The translations under genes were made by a program, and so were the position numbers. 57,212 nt of DNA from Lacticaseibacillus yichunensis (GTDB lineage: Bacteria; Bacillota; Bacilli; Lactobacillales; Lactobacillaceae), in the NCBI RefSeq assembly GCF_003946405.1, contig NZ_RHOG01000013.1, forward strand, positions 1-57,212, read 5' to 3'. Shown here one piece after another: positions 40,096-49,849 of the stretch. Positions within the stretch are counted from its first letter, which is position 1. Every line of letters starts with the position of its first letter. The notes below the pieces were generated by a model. That model saw nothing but the letters and a program-made list of their open reading frames with translations, was not told the DNA's origin and did no database searches.

Positions 40096-41988
40096 ATGCA
40101 GACATTGACCGCGACTGGCGTCAGCAAATCCTATGGCGCAAAAAAATTATTCAGTGACCTAGACTTTTTGATCGAGGAAGGCGAACGCATCGGCCTCATC
40201 GGCGTTAACGGCACAGGCAAAACGACCTTGCTCAACGGCCTGTCCGGCGTCGACCCATTCGACAGCGGGTCCGTGACCACGCCAAAAAATTACCGCATCG
40301 CCTATCTGGCCCAGCACCCAGCCTTGGCGCCGGACCAGCAGATCATGGACGCGGTGTATGGCGGGACTGCGCCTGTTTTTGCGGCGATTCGCCGCTATGA
40401 ACAAGCGCTGGCAGCCTATACCGCTGCACCGACCGACGCCGCGCGACAGGATGCCTTCAGCAAAGCCGATGCCCAAATGACGCAACTGGACGCCTGGCAG
40501 GTGGAAGTCGACATCAAGACGATCTTGACCCAGCTGCACATCACCGACCTCACCCAAACCATTGGCTCGCTCTCCGGTGGCCAACAGAAGCGCGTGGGCC
40601 TTGCGCAAGTCTTGATCGAAGCGCCGGACCTGCTGCTGCTGGATGAGCCGACCAACCATTTGGACTTCGACTCCATCGCCTGGCTGGAGCAGTACCTCGC
40701 CAAGTACAAGGGCGCGCTGATGATCGTGACCCATGACCGCTATTTTCTGGACCACGTCACCAACAATATCTGGGAGCTCGACCGCGGCCGGCTTTTCCGG
40801 TACACGGGCAACTATGAGGCCTATGTCGAGAAAAAAGCGGACCAGGATGCCCGCGATGACGCCGCTGCGCACAAACAGGCTCAGCTGTATCAACAAGAGT
40901 TGGCCTGGATGCACGCCGGCGCCCAGGCTCGCTCGACCAAGCAAAATGCCCGCATTGCCCGGTTCGAGCAGCTCTCCGATGACATCAAAGAGCGCCCCAG
41001 CGCACTGGGCACCGTTTCGATGCAGGTGGCTGGCACCCGACTTGGCAAAAAAGTGATCGAGTTTGCCCATGCGGATCTGGATCTCGGCGACCATGTGTTG
41101 CTCCGTGATTTTTCCTGGTTGGTTCAGCCCGGCCAGCGCATCGGCATCACCGGTATCAATGGCGCCGGCAAATCCAGCATGCTCAACGTCATCGCCGGCA
41201 AGCTGCCCCTGGATGGCGGCACCCTCAGCATCGGCGAAACCGTCCAGCTCGGTTACTACACGCAGCTCGCTCAGGAGTTGCCCAACGATAAGCGGGTGAT
41301 CAATTACCTGCAAGACGCGGGCTCGGAGCTCGTGACGGCCAGCGGGGAGCGCATCGCGGTGGTTCAGCTGCTGGAACAGTTCCTGTTTCCACGCAGCATG
41401 CATGGTGAGCTGATCGGCAATCTTTCCGGTGGGGAAAAACGCCGGCTGTTTTTGCTCAATATCTTGATGCACAAGCCCAACGTCCTGCTTTTAGATGAGC
41501 CGACCAACGACCTGGATGTGGCCACCTTGACCGTGCTGGAAGATTATCTCGATCAATTTCCGGGCACCGTCATCACCGTGTCCCATGACCGCTATTTTCT
41601 CGACAAGACAGCGGACCGCCTCCTGATCTTTGAGGGCAACGGCCAGATCGACCGCTACGTTGGCGAATTTTCCACTTATCTGGAAAAACAGGCGGAAGCG
41701 GCGGCGACCATTGCCGCGCCGGCCAAGGCCAAGCCTGCCCCGAGCGCGCCTGCCGCGCCGAAAGTGAAGACGAAGCTGACCTATGCCGAGAAGATCGAGC
41801 ACGATGAGCTGCAGGAAAAAATGGATGCGCTGGATGATCAGATCACGGCGCTCAAACAGGAAATGGCCGGGGTGCCGGGCAGCGATTATGTCCGCCTCGG
41901 CGATCTGCAGCATCAGATCGATGCAGCTAACGAGACACTCGATGCGATGTTTGACCGCTTCGCCGCACTTGATGAATACGAGAACTGA
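40096..41988 (+). CDS. ABC-F family ATPase (Uup/YdiF-like)
   Basis: 630-residue soluble protein with two ABC ATPase domains and no membrane part; ABC-F proteins act on the ribosome. Walker A motifs are GVNGTGKTT (36-44) and GINGAGKSS; signatures are LSGGQQKR and LSGGEKRR, each followed by LLLDEPTNHLD or LLLDEPTNDLD. A roughly 80-residue linker joins the domains. A C-terminal Ala/Pro/Lys linker and coiled coil (about 560-630) resembles the DNA/RNA-binding tail of Uup. It does not have the features of a dedicated resistance factor that I could point to. It lies 18 bp before thyA. Confidence 0.88.
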   Translation: MQTLTATGVSKSYGAKKLFSDLDFLIEEGERIGLIGVNGTGKTTLLNGLSGVDPFDSGSVTTPKNYRIAYLAQHPALAPDQQIMDAVYGGTAPVFAAIRRYEQALAAYTAAPTDAARQDAFSKADAQMTQLDAWQVEVDIKTILTQLHITDLTQTIGSLSGGQQKRVGLAQVLIEAPDLLLLDEPTNHLDFDSIAWLEQYLAKYKGALMIVTHDRYFLDHVTNNIWELDRGRLFRYTGNYEAYVEKKADQDARDDAAAHKQAQLYQQELAWMHAGAQARSTKQNARIARFEQLSDDIKERPSALGTVSMQVAGTRLGKKVIEFAHADLDLGDHVLLRDFSWLVQPGQRIGITGINGAGKSSMLNVIAGKLPLDGGTLSIGETVQLGYYTQLAQELPNDKRVINYLQDAGSELVTASGERIAVVQLLEQFLFPRSMHGELIGNLSGGEKRRLFLLNILMHKPNVLLLDEPTNDLDVATLTVLEDYLDQFPGTVITVSHDRYFLDKTADRLLIFEGNGQIDRYVGEFSTYLEKQAEAAATIAAPAKAKPAPSAPAAPKVKTKLTYAEKIEHDELQEKMDALDDQITALKQEMAGVPGSDYVRLGDLQHQIDAANETLDAMFDRFAALDEYEN

Positions 41989-42006
41989 TTTTTAGGAGGG
42001 ATCCCC

Positions 42007-42960
42007 ATGGCGCTTGAACAACCTTATCTGGATCTGTGTCGCCAGATTCTTGACCACGGCGACTTCAAAGAGGACCGCACCGGCACCGGCACGCTGAGCC
42101 AATTCGGCGCGCAGCTGCGTTTTGATCTGAGCGAAGGCTTTCCGCTTTTGACGACGAAAAAAGTCGCGTTTGGCCTGATCAAAAGTGAGCTCCTTTGGTT
42201 TTTGTATGGCGACACCAACATCCGCTTTTTGCTGCAACACAAGAACCACATCTGGGATGAATGGGCGTTTAAAAAATGGGTGACGGATAACAGTTACGAT
42301 GGGCCAGACATGACCGATTTTGGCCGCCGCCACCTGAGCGACCCGGCGTTCAACGAGGCCTACCAGGCGCAAAAAGCCAAATTCGACGACCTGATCTTGA
42401 CCGATGATGCGTTCGCGGCCAAATTCGGCGACCTCGGCAATGTTTATGGCAGTCAGTGGCGGGCCTGGCGCACCAGCACCGGCGAGACCATCGACCAGCT
42501 CGGGGACGTGGTCGAGCAGATCAAAGTAAATCCGCATTCGCGGCGCCTGATCGTGTCGGCGTGGAATCCGGAAGATGTGCCGACAATGGCCCTGCCGCCG
42601 TGCCACACGCTGTATCAGTTTTACGTCAATGACGGGAGGCTTTCGCTCCAGCTGTACCAGCGCTCGGCGGACATGTTTTTGGGCGTGCCATTCAACATCG
42701 CGTCGTATGCGTTGCTGTTGAGTTTGGTCGCGCAAGTCTGCGGTCTCAAGCCGGGCGTGTTCGTGCACACATTTGGCGACGCGCATATTTATAAAAATCA
42801 TGTCGCGCAGATCGAAGAACAGCTCAGCCGCACCCCGCGCCAAGCGCCGACCTTGCAGCTGAACCCGGCAATCACGCGCCTCGAGGATTTTACGATGGCG
42901 GATATCAAGGTCGTTGGCTACGATCCGTATCCTGCGATCAAGGCGCCAGTCGCGGTGTGA
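42007..42960 (+). CDS. thyA: Thymidylate synthase
   Basis: Makes dTMP from dUMP using methylene-tetrahydrofolate. The 317-residue product has the catalytic Cys199 in [32 protein letters not shown], and the DAHIYKNH folate/dUMP region. It carries the 50-residue-type insertion in the small domain ([21 protein letters not shown]) seen in Lactobacillus casei thymidylate synthase, which explains its length above the 264 of E. coli. It starts after AGGAGG and precedes dfrA, which regenerates the folate. Confidence 0.97.
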   Translation: MALEQPYLDLCRQILDHGDFKEDRTGTGTLSQFGAQLRFDLSEGFPLLTTKKVAFGLIKSELLWFLYGDTNIRFLLQHKNHIWDEWAFKKWVTDNSYDGPDMTDFGRRHLSDPAFNEAYQAQKAKFDDLILTDDAFAAKFGDLGNVYGSQWRAWRTSTGETIDQLGDVVEQIKVNPHSRRLIVSAWNPEDVPTMALPPCHTLYQFYVNDGRLSLQLYQRSADMFLGVPFNIASYALLLSLVAQVCGLKPGVFVHTFGDAHIYKNHVAQIEEQLSRTPRQAPTLQLNPAITRLEDFTMADIKVVGYDPYPAIKAPVAV

Positions 42961-43021
42961 GTCGTCTGCACACAATTTTTCCAAGCCGCGCGGTATACTG
43001 AACGAAAAAGGGGGAATCGCA

Positions 43022-43513
43022 ATGATCGCATTTGTTTGGGCACAGGACCACACCGGTTTGATCGGCGAAGATGGCCACTTGCCATGGCATTTAAAGGACG
43101 ACCTCGAATTTTTCCATCAGGTGACAAAGGGGCAGTTGGTCGTGATGGGCCGGCGCACGTATGAAGGCCTGCCCAAGCGGCCACTGCCTGAGCGCACCAA
43201 TATCATCCTGACGCGTGACGCCGACTATTCGGCGCCAGGCGCGGTGGTGCTTCACTCGCGCGCGGATGTTCTGGTCTATGCCAGCACGCACCCGGAGCTG
43301 AATTTGATGATCGTCGGTGGCGCGCAGATCTTCACGCTTTTCAAAGACGATGTCGACACGCTGCTAGTGACCCGCATCGCCGGGACCTTCACGGGGGATG
43401 TGCGCATGCCGCCGCTGGACTGGGCGCAGTTTGAGCTGAATTCCAGCCGCCATGTCGCCAACGCGGATCCTGCCTTGGCACACGATTTTGAACGGTGGAA
43501 TCGGAAACACTGA
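43022..43513 (+). CDS. dfrA: Dihydrofolate reductase
   Basis: NADPH-dependent reduction of dihydrofolate, recycling the cofactor used by ThyA. The 163-residue protein starts [22 protein letters not shown] and has LKDDLEFF with the folate-binding acidic residue (D27 region), [16 protein letters not shown], and IVGGAQIF for NADPH binding. The ATG at 43022 follows AAAGGGGG; a longer reading from 42914 overlaps thyA and is rejected. It lies 61 bp after thyA. Confidence 0.96.
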   Translation: MIAFVWAQDHTGLIGEDGHLPWHLKDDLEFFHQVTKGQLVVMGRRTYEGLPKRPLPERTNIILTRDADYSAPGAVVLHSRADVLVYASTHPELNLMIVGGAQIFTLFKDDVDTLLVTRIAGTFTGDVRMPPLDWAQFELNSSRHVANADPALAHDFERWNRKH

Positions 43514-43535
43514 TCGATATTGCTGGATGCGAATG

Positions 43536-43568
43536 AAGCGGCCTCCGTATTTTGGGGGCCGCTTTTTT
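43536..43568 (+). terminator. thyA-dfrA terminator
   Basis: AAGCGGCC pairs with GGCCGCTT, followed by T6. Confidence 0.85.
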
Positions 43569-43659
43569 GGTGGAAAATAGTTGGTAAACGCAGGGGGCAC
43601 AGCTGTCGTGATCGAGGCGAGCGAAAGCCTGATGCCACCGCATCGCACACATCAAGCAT

Positions 43660-43697
43660 AAAAACGGCCAGCAACAAAATCGTCGCTGGCCATTTTG
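43660..43697. terminator. Terminator of the hemolysin III family gene
   Basis: AAAACGGCCAGC pairs with GCTGGCCATTTT. It suits the minus-strand gene ending at 43739 and may also back up the dfrA terminator. Confidence 0.7.
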
Positions 43698-43738
43698 AAT
43701 TCAGATAATTTATCGTGGCCCTGATCCGTGCACCACCC

Positions 43739-44383
43739 TCAAACAAATAGGTAGATCGACGCGTACATGCACGCCGAGCCGATCATGACGAACAGGTGCC
43801 AGATCACATGGATGTAAGGAATTTGGCGCTGCGAGTAAACGACCGCGCCGACTGTATAAGCGACGCCGCCTGCGACCAGCAGCCAAAAGCCCCATGGCCC
43901 CATGTGCGCCCACAGCGGCTGCATGCCGATCAAGCACATCCAGCCAAGAATCACATAGATCGCAGTCTCAAAGCCTTTTAATTTACCGAGGAAAAAGCAT
44001 TTGTAAAGGATGCCAGCCAGGCACAACGCCCAGATCGCGATCAAGAGGCCAATGCCAAGGCCCCCGCCGATCGCGACTAAACAATAGGGGAGATAGGACC
44101 CGGCAATCAGGATGAAAACGCCGCTGTGGTCCATCACCTGCAGGATGTGGCGCGCCTTGGTGAAGTAGAACCCGTGAAAGGCGGTCGAGGCGGCGTACAG
44201 CGTGATCAGCGCCAGGCCAAAGCCCAGAAAACTGATGATGCGAAGCGGATCACTGCCAGCCTTTGCGACCAGCGCGACGGTGCCGACGATCGACATGCCC
44301 AGCGCCGTCGCGTGCGTCGTGGCTGACATCATCTGATCATTGAATGTGTAATATTGCGAATGCGATTTCAGCTTCATCTGCAT
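43739..44383 (-). CDS. Hemolysin III / PAQR family membrane protein
   Basis: 214-residue protein with seven hydrophobic segments and the family's conserved polar residues: the N-terminal ATTHATALG, STAFHGFY, DHSGVFILIAGSYLP, and the C-terminal IHVIWHLFVMIGS. Those Ser/His/Asp residues form a metal site in PAQR proteins. Hemolytic activity has been reported for some members but is not shown by sequence. The ATG at 44383 follows GGAGG by 7 bases; a longer reading from 44458 is not supported. It stands alone on the minus strand between dfrA and degV. Confidence 0.85.
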   Translation of the reverse strand: MQMKLKSHSQYYTFNDQMMSATTHATALGMSIVGTVALVAKAGSDPLRIISFLGFGLALITLYAASTAFHGFYFTKARHILQVMDHSGVFILIAGSYLPYCLVAIGGGLGIGLLIAIWALCLAGILYKCFFLGKLKGFETAIYVILGWMCLIGMQPLWAHMGPWGFWLLVAGGVAYTVGAVVYSQRQIPYIHVIWHLFVMIGSACMYASIYLFV

Positions 44384-44450
44384 CTTCCTGCCTCCATTGA
44401 CCGTGTTTCTGTTTTGCAAGTTCATGATACCACGAAGATGACACGCAGAC

Positions 44451-44550
44451 AATTGCATCTAGTCTTTAAAACTATATTAAGCTGTCATGTTATTACAACG
44501 TGGAAACGTCAGCTAGCTTCACAAGAATTACATCTGGTTTTTAAAACGAC
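44451..44550 (+). repeat. Pair of 25-bp direct repeats upstream of degV
   Basis: 44451-44475 and 44526-44550 match at 20 of 25 positions (AATTRCATCTRGTYTTTAAAAC...), 75 bp apart. The stretch is clearly AT-richer than the surroundings and lies just before the degV promoter, so these may be regulator-binding sites. Confidence 0.6.
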
Positions 44551-44561
44551 ATCATTTGATA

Positions 44562-44590
44562 CTGACAAAGAGAACCGATTTTGCTATACT
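44562..44590 (+). promoter_or_regulatory. degV promoter
   Basis: CTGACA (44562-44567) and TATACT (44585-44590) are exactly 17 bp apart, a close sigma-A match. Confidence 0.75.
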
Positions 44591-44630
44591 GTTGTTAAGC
44601 TATTTAACCGGAAAGAAAGCGTGGTACTGT

Positions 44631-45473
44631 ATGGCTAAAATCAAACTTGTGACCGATTCGTCCATTCAATTGACGCCAGAGGAGATCGAGACCTGGGACA
44701 TTACCGTGGTGCCGCTGACCATCATGATCGACAGCACCGTTTACGTGGATGGGGAGACCATCACGCGCGATGAGTTCATGGACAAAATGGCGGCGGCTTC
44801 TGCCTTGCCGAAGACCTCGCAACCACCGATCGGCACCTTCCTTGATGTTTACGATAAGCTGACCGAAGACGGCAGTGAAGTGCTGTCCGTTCACATGCTC
44901 GAAGCCATTTCGGGCACGGTCAATTCCGCACGCCAGGCAGCTGAGATCTGCAAGGGCAATGTCACCGTGATCGATTCCACGTTCACGGACCGCGCGCTGG
45001 CCTTTCAGGTGTTGGCCGCTGCCCGCTTGATCAAAGATGGCAAGACGATGCCGGACATCCTCAAGGCGATGGCCACCATTCGCGATCACACCACGCTGGT
45101 CCTTGGCGTGTCGACCCTCGACAACCTGGTCAAGGGCGGCCGCATCAGCCGCGTGTCGGGGATGTTGTCCTCACTGCTCAACATCAAGGTCATCCTACAG
45201 GTCGCAGACGGGGAGCTCAACGCCTTGCAAAAGGGCCGCGGGACCAAAACGCTGGTGAAGTTCGTCGATAGCGTTGCCGACAAGCTCAAGACAATGACCG
45301 ATGTGAAGGCAATCGGCGTTTCCTATGCTGGCGGGAAGTCAATGGCCGAGGAGATCGCGGCCAAGCTCCGCGCGGCAGTGCCGTATGTCGAAACAATGCT
45401 TCGGCCAACGGATCCAGTGATCGCCACCCATACCGGCGATGGCGCCTTTGCGATCATGTATTACGTGGGCTGA
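44631..45473 (+). CDS. DegV family fatty-acid-binding protein
   Basis: 280-residue DegV protein of the FakB type, expected to hold a fatty acid for phosphorylation by FakA. The N-terminus is MAKIKLVTDSSIQLTPEE; the lipid head-group residues are in TDSS and in the TSQPPIGTF stretch; a conserved GGRISRVSG motif is present. The ATG at 44631 fits family alignment, but the ribosome binding site is weak and distant (GGAAAG). No fakA gene is in the window. A terminator follows. Confidence 0.88.
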   Translation: MAKIKLVTDSSIQLTPEEIETWDITVVPLTIMIDSTVYVDGETITRDEFMDKMAAASALPKTSQPPIGTFLDVYDKLTEDGSEVLSVHMLEAISGTVNSARQAAEICKGNVTVIDSTFTDRALAFQVLAAARLIKDGKTMPDILKAMATIRDHTTLVLGVSTLDNLVKGGRISRVSGMLSSLLNIKVILQVADGELNALQKGRGTKTLVKFVDSVADKLKTMTDVKAIGVSYAGGKSMAEEIAAKLRAAVPYVETMLRPTDPVIATHTGDGAFAIMYYVG

Positions 45474-45480
45474 TCCGCGA

Positions 45481-45525
45481 AAAATAGTCTGGGACAAGAG
45501 ACAATTTTGTTCCGGACTATTTTTA
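45481..45525 (+). terminator. degV terminator
   Basis: AAAATAGTC and GGGAC pair with GTTCC and GGACTATTTTT. Confidence 0.85.
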
Positions 45526-45688
45526 TGCGAAAAATCCGGCCACGGCGCGGCCTCAGTGGCACACGCATGGCCGGCCGCTTCTGCCAATTTTTCGCACAAA
45601 AGGGATAAATCTCGCTTGCAGCCTGCCCACCGACCCGCCAGTTGCGTTACACTAAGTAGATATATTAATAGGAAGGAAGTCTGCCATC

Positions 45689-46537
45689 TTGAACTGGCGA
45701 AAACCACTGAAAGAAGTCGCGGTGCTTGTCGTTGCCGCATTGGTCGCGGCGGTCGCGCTACAGTTGACCTGGCCCGGGGCGAAAACGGAAACACTGCACG
45801 GCCAAGTTGGCAGCGTCAAAGAAATGCGGGTGGCCGCGGTCGGCGACTCTCTGACATACGGGGTCGGGGATGCGACCGGATCCGGCGGGTATGTGGCCTT
45901 GCTGAAGGCCGACCTGGCCAGCGCCGGCGATTACGACGTGAGCACCACCAATTACGGCCACAGCGGCGACACCTCCAGTCAGATCATGAAGCGCGTGGTC
46001 GAGCAAAAAAAGCTCCGCGCTGATATGAAAAAGGCCAACATCATCACCGTCACGGTGGGTGGCAACGACCTAATGCATGTGTTGCAGAATCATTTTTTTG
46101 ATATTACCAGCAAGGATATCGCGACCGGCAACACCGCGTTTCAAAAACGGCTGGCGAAGCTGCTCACGGAACTGCGCAGCTTGAACGCCGCTGCACCGAT
46201 CTATGTATTCGGAATCTACAATCCGTTTTATGTCTATTTTCCGCAGATCACCGCGATGGAAGACAGCGTGAAGTCATGGAATAAATCGACCCAGCAGACG
46301 ATCGATGGCTTCAAGAAAATTCATTATGTCGACATCGATAGCGTCCTGTCCGATGGCGGCACCCAAGACACCACCAAGTCCGCCAAGTCGAGTCTGGAAA
46401 AAGCCGCGGAAGGCGACGATGATGCCAACCCGCTGATCTTTGACCAAGATCATTTTCACCCGAATAACGCGGGCTATGCGGCCATGACCAAGCAGCTGTG
46501 GACCGTGATGCAGGACACCGCAAAGGAATGGGAGTAA
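45689..46537 (+). CDS. SGNH/GDSL-type hydrolase, YpmR-like
   Basis: 282-residue membrane-anchored esterase or lipase. A single hydrophobic segment (about 9-27) serves as signal anchor, followed by the SGNH blocks: GDSLTYGVG (block I Ser), YGHSGDTS (block II Gly), TVGGNDLM (block III Asn) and DHFHPNNAGY (block V Asp-x-x-His). I read the start as TTG at 45689, about 9 bases after GGAAGGAAG. It is followed by ypmS with almost no gap, the YpmR-YpmS order of Bacillus. Physiological substrate unknown. Confidence 0.85.
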   Translation: MNWRKPLKEVAVLVVAALVAAVALQLTWPGAKTETLHGQVGSVKEMRVAAVGDSLTYGVGDATGSGGYVALLKADLASAGDYDVSTTNYGHSGDTSSQIMKRVVEQKKLRADMKKANIITVTVGGNDLMHVLQNHFFDITSKDIATGNTAFQKRLAKLLTELRSLNAAAPIYVFGIYNPFYVYFPQITAMEDSVKSWNKSTQQTIDGFKKIHYVDIDSVLSDGGTQDTTKSAKSSLEKAAEGDDDANPLIFDQDHFHPNNAGYAAMTKQLWTVMQDTAKEWE

Positions 46538-46545
46538 CAGTGACA

Positions 46546-47247
46546 ATGGAAGAAACACGTCAAACGCGCAAGCAAAATAAATCGCAGGCCGCAAAGCAAG
46601 CTAAGAAGCAAAACGCTACGCAGCCCGCGGGCACCGGCGCTGGCAAACCGACCCGGCGTCCGGGGGGCTGGTGGAAATGGCTGGCGCTCGTGCTGATCGG
46701 CCTGATTCTGGGAAGCGCGATCTGGTTCACCGTGCGGGTCGCCGCGCCATATGAAACGCCGACCAGCCAGACCACCACGGCGAAAACGGCGACTGAAAGT
46801 GAGCCGGCCTTCACCGTTGACCTGACCAAACGCCAAGTCAACTCGATCATCAGCTACTATCTGAAGGATTATCTGAAATCCAGCACGATCAAATATACAT
46901 TGACGGTGGGGGACCACGCCGTTTTGGCCGGTAACTTCAAATTTTTCGGGGCGACCGTGAAATTCTCCCTGCTGTTCGATCCGCTGGTCAAAGCCAACGG
47001 GGACGTCGAGCTCAAGGCCCGCCAGCTCAATGTCGGTTCGCTGTCTGTGCCGGTGGAATACGTGCTGGGTTATGTCGGCCGCACGTATAAATTGCCGAAA
47101 TGGGTCAGCCTGAATAACAAGAAGGAAACGGTCGTGCTAGAATTGAGTAAATTCGAAATGGCCAGTGGCATGAAGATCAAAGCCAACAAGCTGGATCTGA
47201 CGCATGACGCGATCGAATTTGCCGTGTACCTGCCGGCGAAAAAGTAA
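46546..47247 (+). CDS. YpmS-like DUF2140 membrane protein
   Basis: 233-residue protein: a very basic Lys/Gln/Arg N-terminus (about 1-40), one membrane segment (about 45-66), and an extracellular beta-rich domain of the DUF2140/YpmS family (about 85-230, FTVDLTKRQVNSIISYYLKDYL). I use the ATG at 46546; a GTG at 46540 is better spaced from GGAG and cannot be excluded. It lies directly after the GDSL hydrolase gene, probably co-translated. Function unknown. Confidence 0.8.
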   Translation: MEETRQTRKQNKSQAAKQAKKQNATQPAGTGAGKPTRRPGGWWKWLALVLIGLILGSAIWFTVRVAAPYETPTSQTTTAKTATESEPAFTVDLTKRQVNSIISYYLKDYLKSSTIKYTLTVGDHAVLAGNFKFFGATVKFSLLFDPLVKANGDVELKARQLNVGSLSVPVEYVLGYVGRTYKLPKWVSLNNKKETVVLELSKFEMASGMKIKANKLDLTHDAIEFAVYLPAKK

Positions 47248-47349
47248 CCGGGTCTCGGGTCTTCGCGCTCGCCAATGTGGCCGGTCACCGATGAGGCCCA
47301 AGCCCGGTCGTCACGCGCCCCCACATGTCCATACTGAGGAGAGAGAAAA

Positions 47350-47868
47350 ATGTCTGAAACTGCGATTTTTGCCGGTGGTTGCTTCTGGTGCATGGTCGAG
47401 CCCTTCGAGAGCCAGCCAGGCATCCTCAATGTGTTGTCCGGATACACAGGCGGGCATGTGGCCGATCCGACCTATGAACAAGTGAAAAGTCACACCACCG
47501 GCCACACCGAAGCGGTCAAGATCACCTTTGACCCGGCCGTTATCAGCTACGCGCAACTGGTCGAAGTCTACTGGGAGCAAACTGACCCCACCGATGCGAT
47601 GGGCCAGTTCCAAGACCGCGGCGACAACTATCGCCCGGTGATCTTTGTGCAAAATTCGGCTCAGCGTGCCATTGCCGAGGCGTCCAAAGAAGCCTTGGTC
47701 GCAAGTGGCCGTTTCACCGACCCGATCGTCACCACGATCGAGGACGCCAAACCATTTTATCCGGCTGAGGACTATCACCAGGAATTCTACCGTCACAATC
47801 CGCGGCGCTATGCGGCAGAGCATGCCCAGCGCCAGTCGTTCATCGATGCGAACTGGAAGGAGAACTAA
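47350..47868 (+). CDS. msrA: Peptide methionine (S)-S-oxide reductase MsrA
   Basis: Repairs oxidised methionine in proteins. The 172-residue product has the catalytic GGCFWC motif (nucleophile Cys11) and the family segments [22 protein letters not shown] and [14 protein letters not shown]. Only Cys11 and Cys14 are present, so resolution may use Cys14 or a thiol partner. MsrB is not encoded nearby. Start after GAGGAGAG. Overlaps yozE by TAATG. Confidence 0.95.
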   Translation: MSETAIFAGGCFWCMVEPFESQPGILNVLSGYTGGHVADPTYEQVKSHTTGHTEAVKITFDPAVISYAQLVEVYWEQTDPTDAMGQFQDRGDNYRPVIFVQNSAQRAIAEASKEALVASGRFTDPIVTTIEDAKPFYPAEDYHQEFYRHNPRRYAAEHAQRQSFIDANWKEN

Positions 47869-48104
47869 TGCGCCAGACTTTTTATCAATACCTGATGACC
47901 AAACGCAATCCCAATGACCATGGGGAAGTCGCGAATTTTGCCCAGAACGCCTTTTTGGACCAGGCCTTTCCCAAGCAGGCGACGGATTTCGAGGAGCTTT
48001 CCTCATATTTGGAGTACAACGGCAATTACCTGCCGAGCATGGATATTTTTGACTCCGTTTGGCACGACTATCTCTCAGACGAACATGAATTAGGAGGCCG
48101 CTGA
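47868..48104 (+). CDS. YozE-like (UPF0346) small protein
   Basis: 78-residue acidic helical protein of the YozE family, which has a SAM-like fold and unknown role. Typical sequence: [29 protein letters not shown] at the start, then DFEELSSYLE and SMDIFDSVWHDY. The start overlaps the msrA stop by 1 bp and its stop overlaps the ctpA start by 1 bp, giving a three-gene coupled unit. Confidence 0.85.
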   Translation: MRQTFYQYLMTKRNPNDHGEVANFAQNAFLDQAFPKQATDFEELSSYLEYNGNYLPSMDIFDSVWHDYLSDEHELGGR

Positions 48105-49546
48105 TGGCTGATAAGAAAAAACATCGTAGTATCCAGATTCCGGCGTGGCTCCTTGGCGTCGGCCTGGCAGGTGGCCTCGCAGCCGGTGGCGTCATCGGGT
48201 ACGCCGTTGCCCCAGTCACCCAGCAGCAGGCCGCGACTGTCGTGACCGGCGTGCCAAAAGAGCTCCAGTCGGTCGTCACCACCTACGCGACCATTCAGGC
48301 CAGCTATTATAAAAATGTCAAAGGCTCGACCCTGGCAAATGGCGCGATCTCCGGCATGCTCAGCAGTCTCAATGATCCATGGTCCGAGCTGCTAGTCACA
48401 GACGACAAGGCCGACCTCGATTCGACCCTGTCCGCAACCTTTGGCGGCATCGGTGCGACGATTCAGGACACCGGCAAGCAGCTTTTGATCGAAAGCATCA
48501 TGCCGGACACCCCCGCGAAGAAAGCGGATCTGCAAGTCGGTGACCAGCTGATGGCTGTCGATGGCACTTCGGTCGTGGGCAAGTCGTCCAGCGAAGCCGT
48601 GGCGAAAATTCGCGGCAAGGTCGGCACCAAAGTCAAGGTGACCATTAAGCGCCACAACAAGCTCATGACCATCGAAATGACGCGTGCGAAGATCACCACC
48701 GACACCGTGGCCTCTGCGCTCAGTCCCGAGAACAAAAAAGTCGGCGTCATCACCATCGCCACCTTCTCCGAACCGACCGCCAACCAATTTGAGGAGGCCG
48801 TGAAGAAGCTGCGCAAGGAAGGCGCGACATCCTTTGTCATCGACCTGCGCGGCAATCCGGGCGGTGAACTGACGGCGGCCCTGTCGATTGCCTCGATGTG
48901 CCTGAAGGACGGCAAGACCATCGTCCAGATTCAGCAGCGCGAAGGGGACCCAGAGATCGATAAGGCCAGTGAAAAACTGGATGGCGGCTTCAAAGTCACC
49001 GAACCACTCGCTGTTTTGATCGATGGCAACTCCGCCTCGGCCTCCGAGATTCTGTCGGCGGCCCTCAACGAATCCGCCGGCGTCCCGCTGATCGGCCAGC
49101 AAAGCTACGGCAAGGGCCTCGTGCAAAATGTCGCCTCACTCAGCAAATCCGCTGAGATCAAGTTGACCATTGCCAAATGGCTGACGCCGGATGGCAACTG
49201 GATCAACAAAAAAGGCCTGACCCCGACCAAGAAAGTGGCGTACCCGGCCTACGCCACCATCAACGCGATCAGCGCGACCTCGCTGAAACCAGAAGACGAA
49301 AGCTCGGACGTGCGCAACATGCAGCAGATCCTCACCGCGCTCGGCTACTTCAAAGGCACCACTAACGGCTTCTACGGCCCAACCACCGAATCAGTGGTCA
49401 AAGCCTTCCAGAAAGCGGAAGGCCTGACCCAGACCGGCCTCGCGGATCAAAAGACCATCACCCAACTGATGGGCCGCCTCTCCGCCAAATTCCAAACCGA
49501 CGACCCTATGATGAAGGCCGCCGTCGAAATGGCAGGAAAAGAATAG
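48104..49546 (+). CDS. ctpA: S41 family C-terminal processing peptidase with PDZ and peptidoglycan-binding domain
   Basis: 480-residue membrane-anchored serine protease. Basic N-terminus and one hydrophobic segment (about 12-36); N-terminal helical region; PDZ domain (about 110-190, with GGIGATIQDTG); protease core with the DLRGNPGG segment, NSASASEI containing the catalytic Ser, and SYGKGLVQ with the catalytic Lys; and a C-terminal PG_binding_1 domain (about 400-465, VRNMQQILTALGYF). It would act at the outer face of the membrane on proteins near the cell wall. Start after AGGAGG, overlapping yozE. Confidence 0.92.
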   Translation: MADKKKHRSIQIPAWLLGVGLAGGLAAGGVIGYAVAPVTQQQAATVVTGVPKELQSVVTTYATIQASYYKNVKGSTLANGAISGMLSSLNDPWSELLVTDDKADLDSTLSATFGGIGATIQDTGKQLLIESIMPDTPAKKADLQVGDQLMAVDGTSVVGKSSSEAVAKIRGKVGTKVKVTIKRHNKLMTIEMTRAKITTDTVASALSPENKKVGVITIATFSEPTANQFEEAVKKLRKEGATSFVIDLRGNPGGELTAALSIASMCLKDGKTIVQIQQREGDPEIDKASEKLDGGFKVTEPLAVLIDGNSASASEILSAALNESAGVPLIGQQSYGKGLVQNVASLSKSAEIKLTIAKWLTPDGNWINKKGLTPTKKVAYPAYATINAISATSLKPEDESSDVRNMQQILTALGYFKGTTNGFYGPTTESVVKAFQKAEGLTQTGLADQKTITQLMGRLSAKFQTDDPMMKAAVEMAGKE

Positions 49547-49617
49547 CGGAAGGTTGCAAAAAGTCGGACGTTCGGCAATGCGATTTGACTGGAAGCTAAA
49601 TTTAAAAATTGTTCTCA

Positions 49618-49648
49618 AGAAGATCTGGCTGCGGCCGGATCTTTTTTG
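49618..49648 (+). terminator. ctpA terminator
   Basis: AAGATCTGGC pairs with GGCCGGATCTT, followed by T6. Confidence 0.85.
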
Positions 49649-49849
49649 TTGGGAAGCGAAAGGCCGGGCGCTACGCTGGGTGCGCGGATAATTGATTTGA
49701 TTGTGTTGGAAGAGGACCGCAGCGATTGTTATGCCATAATCTGGAGACATCTTTGAGATAGTATGGAAAGTGCAGGTGTATATCGGCAAACAGGAATTGA
49801 GGCGTTGGGTAGCCAAATGATCGATTATCTCATCAAAGAATCAAACTGA

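Noticed and set aside
40096-41988. Antibiotic-resistance ABC-F protein
   Set aside because: The Uup-like C-terminal coiled coil and position before thyA-dfrA suggest a housekeeping ABC-F; nothing specific to resistance factors is visible.
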